Translations under genes and position numbers: made by a program
Assembly (NCBI GenBank): GCA_030760725.1
Contig: JASWHV010000004.1
Location: 53,535,136 to 53,599,135, forward strand
DNA length: 64,000 bases
Direction: 5' to 3'
Source of the DNA: Neostapfia colusana
Lineage: Eukaryota; Streptophyta; Magnoliopsida; Poales; Poaceae
The notes under the pieces: generated by a model
What the model saw: only the letters and a program-made list of their open reading frames with translations
What the model was told of the DNA's origin: nothing
The model's database searches: none
Part shown: in pieces, positions 54,520 to 64,000 of the stretch
Numbering within the stretch: position 1 is the first letter of the stretch
Layout of the letters: the number at the start of each line of letters is the position of its first letter

Positions 54520-55502
54520 GAGGGAGTTTTTGAAACTTTGAAAGTCTATGTGTGAATCTGAAACTAAAATAATATGAGCATAGTATTTCATACATATATG
54601 ACTTTGTGATTCCTTTTACAGGCTGAAAGTTCTTACTACATTACTCATGTTATACATTTTGTAGTTTTTGCCATGACTAGTAATTGGAATAATTACTTAC
54701 ACTAAATCTGGTCATGATCGAACTTTCTTGCTGTTTTGAACTTGTTGCGTGCTCACAAGTGCTTTTAATCATAAAAAATTAATCAAGTGATCAGCTCACA
54801 TGTTGAGTTTTCAAATAAAAAATTGAGAAAAGATCAAGAGAATATGCATGCATCGCACTTCTTCTTTTGAGATTGCTTATCATTACACTAAGATATGAAC
54901 TTGGAAGGAATTGTGTATGACTAAAACTATGTCCTTAAGCTTCTGATTGTCAAATGACATAGGCTTGGCTTGGTTGGTTAGAATAAGGCTGATGCGGCCT
55001 ATAATCTCTTGCAAATATCATATGATCAACTTTGTGCCTTAAATGATTATGAATAATAAAAATGCAGCAACAATGTCATGTTTTCAGGTTTTGAAATAGT
55101 TGAGTAAGGGAGATCATGACTTGCTTAAACTGAAAAATACATTTGATCTCTAGCATGGCTTACACTACTTTATGTATCTCATTGATGTGATAGTGTAAGT
55201 AACCTGATAGTATGACTTGGATGAGCTTTGTTTTGTATGTATATGTTATAATATGCTCATAACATTTAAAAATTTCTCTTTTGAACCTTGCTGAATACAT
55301 TGTCAAAGGGGGAGAAATATGTATAAGGAGAGATTTTTTTTACACTTTGCATATGTTATACACTTTCTTCCTTCTCTGATTTTAAAAAATGTGGAGAAAT
55401 TAATAAAGGGGGAGAAATGAGCTTTCAAAGATTTTCAAAACTTTCATAAGCCAATGTTCGGATTTTAATTGGTGTTGCCAATGCATTCATCAAGGGGGAG
55501 AT
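54520..55502 (+). other. C2 3' untranslated region with three PPT-like tracts
   Basis: AT-rich, with no ORF of note and no env-like gene. AAGGGGGAGA words occur near 55306, 55407 and 55491. Only the last adjoins the LTR. Iterated PPT-like tracts are a known feature of SIRE-lineage copia. Confidence 0.75.
55490..55502 (+). other. C2 polypurine tract
   Basis: TCAAGGGGGAGAT lies immediately before the LTR start TGTGGGACC. Confidence 0.9.
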
Positions 55503-57106
55503 TGTGGGACCTATGTGTGCTGAATACATTGGCAATTAGGATAAAAGTTAGCATTAACATTCAAAGTTTTGAATATTGCCAAAACATTCTTCTATGGCAA
55601 GGTCCGACAACTTCTTTGTTAGGTCCGCCAAGCGTTGGCAAGGTCCGGAGAGCTCTTGCAAGGTCCGGAGAGCTTCTGTGAGGTCCGGAGCTTGTTTTTA
55701 GGGAGCTCCCGTGAAGTTCAACTCGTAGAACTGCAGCGTCTTGTTTTTGCTTTTAACTCGCAATGTTTCAAACTTGCTTTATGGGAAGGTTTGCTTAGTA
55801 TTAATTTGCTAAGTTTTTGGTGTGTTTTGGTGGTTATGGCTGTTATCATTTGATATGGTTTGCAACATGCTTATGTGACGTGCTCATGTAAGGTGTTGTG
55901 GTTTTCGAACTAACGTGAGTCAAGTCGAGGACTTGTGCTCGGAAGAATTGGTTGTTTATACATGTGCAGGTGTTGCTTGAGTTCAAGACATGGCTGGTGA
56001 CGGGATCCTTGGACTAGTCTCAGGGAGGAGATGAGGTTCCAACAACCAAGTTCGGGAGGAGCTGTGGTTGAGTTGATCGGGAGGTCGCGCAGCATGTTTG
56101 GATCAAGGGCAGTGCATATGAAGGTTGCGTGTACGTCATTGGAAGGTGTTTGCACGTGTGCAAGGAGTGCATGGACGTGGCAACATTGTTCCAAGGCGTG
56201 ATGAAGAGAAGTGGACGTAAAGAATTGGTCGGAAAGGTCCAACCGACTAGGTTATGGACTCAGGCTGCGGCTGAGTCGTGTTTGACTCAAATATGGAAAG
56301 TTTAGAGTTGGTTATGATAGGATTTCGTGTGGGTCACGAATTTGAGTTGTTTTAGAAATGTTTGGGACGTTCCTAAGGTGTTTGGAAGTCTTAAGATTGC
56401 TTCTATCTGCGTATAGAAGAGTCTTGAGCAGTATTGGAAAGTTACAGTTTGAATCCAAGTAGGAGCCCTAGTTGTAATTGGATTGGCCATAGAGCTGGTT
56501 ATATAAGCAACGGAGGTCAGAGCTCATGGTGCACGACTTTGGGCTGTTCCTCTTGTGTTTCTATTGAATAAAGTTCATAGTTTCGAGGAGCTTTTGTGCC
56601 TTATTCGTCCGATTTGTTTTTCGTCAAGTCTTTCTCGCTGAGTTTCTGGACAGACCGACGTTGCTTCGGTGTTTCGTTCATAACTCGAGTTTTGCAGATC
56701 CGATTGACGTGATTATTTTTGGGTTGTCTTCACAACTCAATTATCTATCATCTGTGAAATTTTCACGAGCTTCGGATCTGTAGTTTCTGAGATACACGAG
56801 TTTCTTTCAAGCGTTGCAGATCTGTTTTATATCGGGTAGAACAGATTGATCTTCGTTTAATGTTTTGATCGTATCTCAAGTTTTACTTCGTGTTTTCAAG
56901 TGATTCTTGTTGCATTAGATCCGTGACTTGATTCTCTACCTTCTACTTGATTTGTCATGGTTGAACACGTTTGAAAACACTTGCACACATGGTTTCTTTA
57001 ACCGATTGATTTTTTGCTGAGGGGTTTTTGTTGATTCCGCTGCGAAAAGTTTTAATCAACCATTCACCCCCCTCTAGTAGCTTTTCACGTGCTCTTCGAT
57101 CCTACA
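55503..57106 (+). repeat. C2 3' LTR
   Basis: 1604 bp, highly similar to 36536-38145. TATATAA 56500-56506, AATAAA 56567-56572. Ends TTCGATCCTACA followed by the target copy CAACC. Confidence 0.94.
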
Positions 57107-57111
57107 CAACC

Positions 57112-58551
57112 GTCGCCATCAACAAGCCAACAATGAAGAAGACTCTCCTACCCAACAAAAGTGAATGGAAAAGCGCAAACCACACATGTTTCATGGCAAA
57201 TGAAGGAAAGCGAAAGGTAAAAACTAAACTCCCCTTACACTCTATTAAGGATGAAGACTTTTATAGTGATAGTGAAAATGAATATTTGTTCGAAGGATTA
57301 AGTAAAAATACACTAGCTAAAATGAAAAAACTATTTGATGAAATCTTAGATAAGGAGGAGTTTCTTTAGAGACAAGAGGATTTGCTTATCGAGGAGAAGC
57401 AAAAGAATCTTGACCTTGAGAAGCTCCTCGAGCTTGAGAGGGTGAAAAACATGGCACTTGAACTTGCGGAATGCAAGGAGACCTCCTCAAGTCTCAAGAG
57501 TTCGAATGTTGTGCTCCAAGATGAGCTTGTGAGTTTTAACAAAGCTCACAAGAACCTTGAAGCACAATTCGCAACTCTCAAGTCAAATGTTATTTCTCTC
57601 CCCTCAACAAGCTCAAACTTGTCTAGTTTATAGTTAAACACTAAAAACTGCAAATGTGCAAAACCTGAACCTAATTTAAAAAAGGAACTTAACATAGCAA
57701 AGAGTGCACCTAAGAGTAGCATCTTTGACAAGGAGAAGATTAAGTATGCACGTAGTGCATACTCAATTGCAAGGTCTCCTTTGATCAAATATGGTCTTGT
57801 CTACTCAAGAAAAGCAAAGAAAAATACAAACGTATCTAAGAGTGACAAGATGCATATAGCCTTTGTGAAAGAAGGATCATACCAAACTATGAATGAATGC
57901 CATACTTCTACTAAAATGACAAAATTTGATAAATATACTAAAGATGCTAAGAATAACAACCAACACTATTCCATGATTTCAATGCATCTTATTACTAATG
58001 AGAAGAAAATTTGGGTATGTTTATGCAAAATATGTTGGGCCACTACGCAAGAGCCCAAAGCCTTGTGTATGGGTACCCAAAACTCTTGTCACTAACCTTA
58101 AAGGACCCAACAAAGCTTGGGTACCTAAAATCAAATACTAAACCTTTTTTTGTAGGCATACTCCTCCGGCGGCACAAAGTGGGTGTTAGATAGTGGCTGC
58201 ACCAACCACGTAACCGGAGCGAGAAAAATGTTTGTAGAGTATGAAGAAACCAATGATCCAAGTCAATGTATTTATTTCGGTGACAATAGCCAAGGCAGGG
58301 TACTCGGTGTGCGTAAAATCTCCAGTTCTCCACAACACACCATTTCAAATGTGATGCATGTGGAGTCACTAGATTATAATCTTTTATCCATATCTCAATT
58401 ATGTGTCGTGGGTTTTAATTGCTTATTCACTAACGAAGGCGTGATTGTCACTACAAGAATAGATAACTCAATTGTCTTCAAAGGTGTGCTCAAAGGAAAG
58501 CTTTATCTTGTAGACTTTTGTAAGGGCCTAAGTTTTGGCACATATTCAAAG
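57112..58551 (+). pseudogene. C1 gag C-terminal part and start of protease
   Basis: Gag continues in frame after C2 with VAINKPTMKKTLL and CFMANEGKRKVKTKLP. An acidic YSDSENEY stretch and a coiled coil (about 57270-57630) follow, with stops at 57367 and 57631. KYGLVYSRKAKK and IAFVKEGSY come next. After frameshifts near 58000-58170, protease begins with KWVLDSGCTNHVTG (about 58170-58215). The pre-integrase block YFGDNSQGRVLGVRKI, LDYNLLSISQLCVVGFNC follows. Coding is lost at about 58551, where F starts. The rest of C1 pol is not in the window. Confidence 0.8.
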
Positions 58552-60915
58552 TGTTCATAACCACACACACCCTTCATTTGAAGAAACTTGATGAATACAT
58601 TCGAAGAGCAAGTAAACACCATCAACATGATTATTAGAGAATAAACTCACAAAATGCAAAAGTGGTATTTCCCACATGCATCATATAGGGGCTGGACATA
58701 TGAAAAAGTCCTACACCTTGCTAGGAATGTCCATGCCAAATTTTACCCAAATTCAAGACCTCTTTGAAGTCCTTTTGGGTATAACTAGAAAGAGGGTGGT
58801 TTGAACTCAAATTCAAATTCAAACTATTTCCATCCCATGAATTCAAAAGTGGGAGGCATATTCTTACTCAGCACATTTTTGTGAGCTCACACACCAATTT
58901 TCACTCCATTTGGAGTTGATCTTGACATGAGCTAAGTTTAGCAAATTCAAACTTTATTTGAATTTCAAACTGCATATGTGCTGAAAATATACTCAAACAT
59001 ACCCCAATTTGAATTCTATCCAATTCAAATGGCCAAGGGTTAGATAATTCAAATGACCAAGGTTAATTGGGTCTCTACTGTTTATAGCAGAGGGGAAAAT
59101 TCAATTTCAGAGGTTAAAACCGGAGTGGGACTCACATGTCAGCCTCACTAGTGTTTCAACCGACTGAAGTCACCGCAGCTCGGTTCCTGCGCATGACCAA
59201 GCGGGCGCCACGGCGATTGCCGACCGCTGCCACCTCCTGGTCGCCGATCAGCGCCCCAAACCGACGTCTCCAGCTATTTAGCTGCGAGTTGCCGCCGGCA
59301 GCAGCCCATCTTCCCACTGCCTCGACGTTTCCAGCACTGAGAACACCGAGCTGATTGCCGCACAGCCCCACCGCATCACCTTGCCGTCGACTGGCCAGCA
59401 CAGTTCCTTCCACTGCGAGCTGAGGCCACAAACAGCACCGCCGATCCTTGCTCGACGTGTTACAGCCCTCAGTTGCTCATGATCAGCTTCGGTGAAGCTT
59501 GTCTGAGCCGATCTTCCATCGCTCGTCGCCCGAGCAGCGCAATGATTCTCCAGGGAGACCAACGCATCTCTGAGGTTAGCATCCAAGTCTAGTAGCTCTA
59601 TCCGAACTCCCTAGGTCCCTCTTAGCGCCGGTTAGCCGGAATTTCAACTTTCCCCGATGATCGCCGGAAAGAACACCGAGAACCAAAACTCGAAATTCAC
59701 CTCGATCACTTGATCACTGGAAATCCTGGTCGAGCTGAAGCTAGAGTAGCACCTCACCGTCACCTAAGCCAAATCCTAGCGGTGATAATCAGCCCAGTGA
59801 GCAGAGCGCCGGAGTTTGGCCATCGCCGGTGAAAACGGCTCGGGTCGCCGGTGAAGTCTACTTTCCCTGCGATCCCCGGCCAAGAGGAGGGCAGGGTTAG
59901 CTTCCTCGTACCCCAGTGGTGCTTTGCGACCCATTGGCTGATCATGTTCACTTCCGAGACAAGCTAGCGCCGTCGGATCCGAGCTCCTCTTCTGCCTCCA
60001 CCGTCGCCGACTAGGTTTCCGGCGATGTCGAGGTCCGAGAAGGTGCCCGGCGTGTGCGCCGTGCTCCAAGGATCACGTAGGAAGAAACCACATCGAAAAG
60101 TAGGCAGTAGCGGCCGAGAACAAACCGCACCACCGTCGCTGTACGTCGCGCGCTCGGGCGCTGGCGAAAGGTAGACGATGATACTGTGCGTGGGACCCAC
60201 GTGCAATGTTTTAAACATTTCCCGATTTCCAGTTTTAGTTCAAATTTCAAACCCACACAACTTTGGCTAGGAAGCTCCAAATCAAGTGAACGAAATTTTG
60301 TTGGATTCAGCTCTCTGAGTACTTTCCAGCAAATCAAGTTTCACCCTATGAAAATCCTTATTTCTCCAGAGTTAATTCTTCAAATTTTAAAATGTTTAGA
60401 ATTTTAACTGGAGAACCCTTTCGAGGAAATTTCTGAAATTTTGCTAGGATGTTCATCAAAATATCCCTTAGCTACCATAAAAATTTTATATCCATTTGAG
60501 CTCATTCGATCCACCTAATGGTGTGATTAATTAAACTGTTCCAGAGAAAATAGAAAATGTCCAGAAATATTTTCAGAATTTCTCTGAAATTGTTTAGCTC
60601 ATATCATTAGCTAGGAATCTTCAAATTAAGTGAATCCAACTCTATTAGAACCCTCTGCAAACCTAGTTTTCAGAAAGTCATGGTTTGCTCCATGAAAATC
60701 CCTAGAACACCCTAGGAGCTCCAAGTAAGGTCAAGTACATAATTATTTTTGGAGAGCTCAAATGAGCTTTTCTGCAAATAAAACTTGGTCGAGTCTCTGT
60801 TTAGGTTGTATCCAAACCACAGTAAAAATTTCAGAGTAATTGGGTCTGTCTAGTAAGACTTATAGTCTTCACAAGTTTAAATTCAATTCAAATGCATTTA
60901 AATTGATACATATAC

Positions 60916-62156
60916 ATGTTATCTCATGTAGTCGCTAAGGTCGAGGAGGAACCCGAAGTCTTAGACTTCGTCACTCCGGAAGAGCAGCTAGCCTACGACC
61001 AAGAGCAGCAAGGCAAGCTCCAGTTTGCATTAACCTGTTTTACAACTTTTTACTGTTTTGAGAACTTACTTTGAGCACCCACTTATTTCTTGCATTAGGG
61101 TCTTGTTTGAAACCCAATTGCATAGCCAAGAAAACCATGGGTTGGGATTAGAATTGAACACCCCGTTTAGCTACTGCAATGCTAAGATAGTGTAGGATTC
61201 GGTACAAGTCGAGTAGTTGGAACTACTCGCGAGGATAGGCTAGAGGCACTCGACTCGGGTAAAGATAGCAAATGAAATACATGGCAAGAAAAATGAGACC
61301 GAGCGGAAGTAAGGGCAGCAGGACTTTGGGGCCTGGGTGCTATAGCTCCGCTTATGTTGATTGAGGACCGAACCGTGTGCGGGCCTGTTGAACAAGCTAG
61401 AACAGTACCGAAGACCTACCGGCTATATGGGAACCGGGAAACCGATGTAACTCGGGTAGCTGGGTATTGAGGCATTGCCTATCGTTGAGAGGGTAGGTTG
61501 AGAGCTTGAGGTGTAAATTGACTGGCGGCACTGCGGATGCACGCGTAGAGACCTCTTGCTCTGGACGATGGGACCGGTTCAATATTTGGCTGACGGGTGA
61601 AAGGTGGTTGCGTACGACGTCCGTGATGGTTGCTGTAGGCAACATCGAGTACGGGCGTATGTGACGGGTTATTCAGGTAACCATGCAGGTGTAAATCGAT
61701 TATAATCGCCGTCCCTCGTGGTCAGTGAGTACCACTTGTTCACTGTACCGTGACATAGAAGGAACAGGCTAGATTCATGTTAAAAGTTTGCTGATTTGAA
61801 AGATATACCTTGCTTGTTAATGTCTTGTTGTAGTTTAGAGCTAATTAAAGTTCTTTTTAACTTTGGTCAAAGTACGTGAGAGAAATGTGTTTCTTGTTTG
61901 ATTGTGGCTCTCTCATGTGCCTTAGCGTAAGGTTCTCCACAACCTGCTGCTAAAACTTGAAAGTAAGGTTCCAGTAATTAGGCGGGTCCTTTGCAACTTA
62001 TTTTACCTCATGTACCCTATACCCATCATGTAGAAGTTTCATGAATAGGAGAGACGGGTCAGTCTTGCTGAGCCATCGTGCTCACTGCTTGTGTTTGAAG
62101 CTTTTGCAGGGGTCTATGAGGAAGGGACTTCCGAGGAGGAGACGGAACCCCAATAG
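60916..62156 (+). other. Candidate spliced small ORF in F LTR (ATG 60916; exons to 61012 and 62110-62156)
   Basis: An ATG at 60916 is in frame with the conserved block (60932-61012, 81 nt) that ends AAG|GCAAGCT. The second block after TTTTGCAG runs in phase to a TAG at 62154-62156. The product would be strongly acidic and Glu/Gln-rich (motifs EEEPEV, EEQLAYDQEQQ, TSEEETEPQ). Alternatively an acceptor at 60931 (ATGTAG) opens the first block, as in the other families, and the ATG is incidental. Confidence 0.45.
62069..62084 (+). other. Conserved hairpin upstream of AG acceptor (F)
   Basis: TGAGC pairs with GCTCA, 25 nt before the acceptor at 62109. The sequence differs from A/B/D at paired positions while pairing is kept. 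Confidence 0.5.
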
Positions 62157-62431
62157 GGGAACCCCATCAAGTGGGAGTCATGCACGCCGCCGTGTTAGTG
62201 TGTGTGCGTGCTAGCGGGGACATGTTCATGGGCTGAACGTGAACTCGATGCGTAGTCTACGCCCGTGAGTGTAGAATGAACATATTTTGTTGTACAAATG
62301 TTCATAAACCTGTTTATGTAATAAAACTTTGCTTCCTCTTTGTATCTTTGATGTGCGTTATCTGGTGCTGTGCAACGCAGCACCCCTCAGCGTGATTCTG
62401 GCTCGACAAGGCCGATGGGGTCGTGTCAGCG

Positions 62432-62443
62432 TGGTATCAGAGC
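62432..62443 (+). promoter_or_regulatory. F primer-binding site (tRNA-iMet)
   Basis: TGGTATCAGAGC follows the LTR end GTGTCA by 3 nt. The match stops after 12 nt (T instead of C). Confidence 0.85.
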
Positions 62444-63877
62444 TCGCTTGAGGTTTAACGCACTACAAAGGTCATCTTTTCAAAAATCCAGTGAGGAACG
62501 AGTTAGTAGCCCATATAAGGATGTTATTAGTGTATAGAAAGTGGCATACTAACCTATTTGCTTATGTCGGAAAATCGTGCATCTCGGGACGCTTTATGTC
62601 TTGGGGGGTGCACGTAAGCGCTGTCCACCAGTACGCACAAGCTGAAGGGTGGAGCCCCACGGGTGGCAGGTAACCCGACCCGCTTCAATATCCTCTACGA
62701 CTCTTCATGTCGTTTGGGGTATTCGAGCAACGTCTGTCCCTAGCGTGCTTTGGGCAATTTGGGAGACCCCTTCATGTGGTCAGTAACGTGAATACGTAGC
62801 TCAAGGCGTGTTTGGCTTGAGAACATCCGGGCAGGTGATGACGACCGGGTGTACGAACTGTATGGATACCGGGCTCGGTGTGCATCCGAGTCTGATGATT
62901 GTGTGAGTTATCTGCAGGTAGTCTAATCACGAAACGGTATACGTGTAGCATCCGGGTGCGAGTGACGTTTAGTGCCGCTAAACTAACGAAGCCGGCTAAG
63001 TCCGGTATAGGTTTTTCTTTGTGAGGACGTAGTACCGACATGATCTGGTGACGCATCGACGTCACTAAATGAGCAACTGCATTGTAAAACTTGAAATTTT
63101 TAATCCAGAGTACAAAAACTTGATGTAACTCCTTCCCTTAATCAGGACATTCAAAGTTAACAAGTTTTCAACTTATAGGATACTAAGGACAGAGTCCCCT
63201 GTTTTCAGATGAACTAAGGCTGAAGTTAATCAGAGGCTAGAGGTTTAGTTATTTCGAGGTTGGGGTAATATGATACATTTCTGGAAAGCTTTGGAAGAGC
63301 TTTACAACTTTTCTGTTGAGGTCCAGAGGTGTTTCATCCCTTAACCAACCGAAAAATGCAGTAGAGTTGAAACTGTCCAGAAAACAGGGCAGACCAAACA
63401 CTCTCTGTAACTCTCTGTAAATTGAGCATAACTTCCTGTACAAAAATCCAAAAAATAGAAAATGAGGTAGTTCTGAAAATTTTATGAGTTGGGTTACAAC
63501 TTTGTAACATAAAGTTTTGTAAGATTTGGTGTAGAATTAAATGGAATTCTTGGATCAAATCAGTACCTTAAGCAGGGAGGTGCTGTCCAATTTTCTCCAG
63601 AAATTCTGTTAACTTTGACATCTCATAACTTGTGAACCAGGACAGATATTAGGCCAAGCAAATACTTTCTGGAAACCTATTGAAGTTAGCTTTAACTTTG
63701 ATGTTGAGCTCCAGAATTGGTTTTAGTTTTAGCATGGCCTAAATCAGGTTGAAATGGAAACTGGTCAAGTTTGAGCTATGTTTCCAAGTTTTATGAGTTC
63801 AATGACATGTTTATGTTATAACTCAAGTGTTTACTTTTCAAATAAATATTTGACATTTCTCAAATATGTTTTTACAG
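62444..63877 (+). other. F leader, no gene seen
   Basis: About 1.4 kb without a convincing ORF. It ends in a T-rich tract and TTTTTACAG directly before an ATG, like a splice acceptor. Confidence 0.5.
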
Positions 63878-64000
63878 ATGACAGCGGATAGACAGTTGGG
63901 GAACGGGTGGGTGATGTCCCACTGTTCTCACTGCAGCGGCTATCCGGAAGCATTGAGGCAAATGCTTCAATATTTCTGGCACAGAAAGATGCTGCAGTAC
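63878..64000 (+). CDS. Start of F gag (runs off the window)
   Basis: ATG at 63878 opens 41 codons to the window edge (begins MTADRQLGNGW, then CSHCSGYPEALRQML). The position after LTR, PBS and leader, and the CAG directly before the ATG as in A, B and D, make it the likely gag start. Sequence is too short to assign a family. I do not recognise a domain. Confidence 0.45.
   Translation, partial: MTADRQLGNGWVMSHCSHCSGYPEALRQMLQYFWHRKMLQY

Larger units (their letters stand above)
36536..57106 (+). mobile_element. C2: SIRE-like Ty1/copia element inserted in C1 gag, split by D
   Basis: The LTRs (36536-38145, 55503-57106) start TGTGGGACC or TGTGAGACC and end CTACA. They are flanked by CAACC at 36531-36535 and 57107-57111. 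With D removed (42335-53201, TSD AATTG), the order is PBS, gag, protease, integrase, RT, RNase H, a ~1 kb untranslated region with three PPT-like tracts, and the 3' LTR. Integrase before RT defines Ty1/copia. The LTRs are very similar by eye, so insertion is fairly recent, yet the coding region has about ten stops or frameshifts. Confidence 0.95.
21769..58551 (+). mobile_element. C1: SIRE/Maximus-like Ty1/copia element, split by B and C2 and cut by F
   Basis: C1 segments are 21769-24314, 36077-36535 and 57112-58551. Removing B and C2 (each with an exact 5-bp duplication) makes gag continuous across both junctions. It has a 1.57 kb 5' LTR (TGAAAG start, CTTTCA end), a degenerate tRNA-iMet PBS, a gag with a copia-type zinc knuckle, a coiled-coil C-terminal region and the start of protease. 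Integrase, RT, RNase H and the 3' LTR are not in the window. They may lie beyond F, which interrupts C1 at about 58551. The gag type and G-rich LTR resemble the SIRE (Maximus) lineage. Confidence 0.85.
58552..62428 (+). repeat. F 5' LTR (start inferred)
   Basis: The right end GGTCGTGTCA is followed by a tRNA-iMet PBS, so this is a 5' LTR of about 3.9 kb. The left end is put at TGTTCATAACC, where C1 coding stops. The LTR starts AT-rich with AATTCAAATT words, then has a GC-rich leader (59110-60180), then an AT-rich part. The exon-like blocks, hairpin and acceptor near its end match E1 and the A/B/D LTRs. The 3' LTR is beyond the window, so the left boundary and TSD (possibly CAAAG) are not confirmed. 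Confidence 0.65.

Noticed and set aside
54520..55502. Possible env-like gene between RNase H and 3' LTR of C2
   Set aside because: SIRE relatives can carry one here, but there is no ORF of useful length, only AT-rich sequence and PPT-like tracts.
59136..60200. GC-rich ORFs suggesting a host gene exon in F
   Set aside because: The region is inside the F LTR at the position of the GC-rich leader also found in E1. ORFs are short and on both strands with no domain.

Overview
The window is plant nuclear DNA, almost certainly from a grass. It holds no recognisable host gene. Essentially all of it is a nest of LTR retrotransposons. The gypsy elements are Tekay-like chromoviruses with ~3 kb LTRs and a C-terminal chromodomain. 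There is also a Tat-lineage element with an antisense extra gene, and there are SIRE/Maximus-like copia elements. This mixture is typical of heterochromatic intergenic DNA in Poaceae. The species cannot be fixed from the sequence.

Layout. (1) E0, a decayed Tat element (1 to about 20.8 kb, + strand), is split by gypsy element A (267-11486, minus strand; TSD ACAGT) and by a solo LTR, E1 (11690-15120; TSD TACAC). Removing both restores one gag reading path apart from two 1-bp indels. Most of E0 pol is deleted. A frameshifted antisense gene (16874-19561) and a CACGTG-rich tandem array (20225-20770) follow. (2) A possible truncated LTR, G (about 20819-21768), is cut by copia element C1. C1 has its 5' LTR at 21769-23341 and its gag in three pieces. 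(3) C1 is split by gypsy B (24315-36071; TSD AAGCA) and by copia C2 (36536-57106; TSD CAACC). C2 is in turn split inside its reverse transcriptase by gypsy D (42335-53201; TSD AATTG). (4) C1 ends at about 58551, where another large-LTR element, F, begins (LTR about 58552-62428, PBS, long leader, start of an ORF at 63878) and runs off the window. Every polyprotein is broken. D is the least damaged (one frameshift and three stops, with near-identical LTRs).

Most interesting signal. The long LTRs of A, B, D, E1 and F share an exon-like architecture downstream of the TATA box. A short open exon (84 nt in all six A/B/D LTRs, 69 in E1, 81 in F) is followed by a strong GC-type splice donor (AAG|GCAAGTG), about 1.1-1.25 kb of intron-like sequence, a small hairpin with compensatory changes, an AG acceptor 25-35 nt later, and a short last exon that continues the same frame to a stop. 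Codon-scale conservation and constant intron phase suggest a spliced small ORF inside the LTR. I found no conserved AUG for it. Separate signals are G-box (ACACGTGT) tandem arrays upstream of the TATA boxes, tandemly reiterated primer-binding sites in A and D, and a splice-acceptor-like CAG directly before each chromovirus gag ATG.
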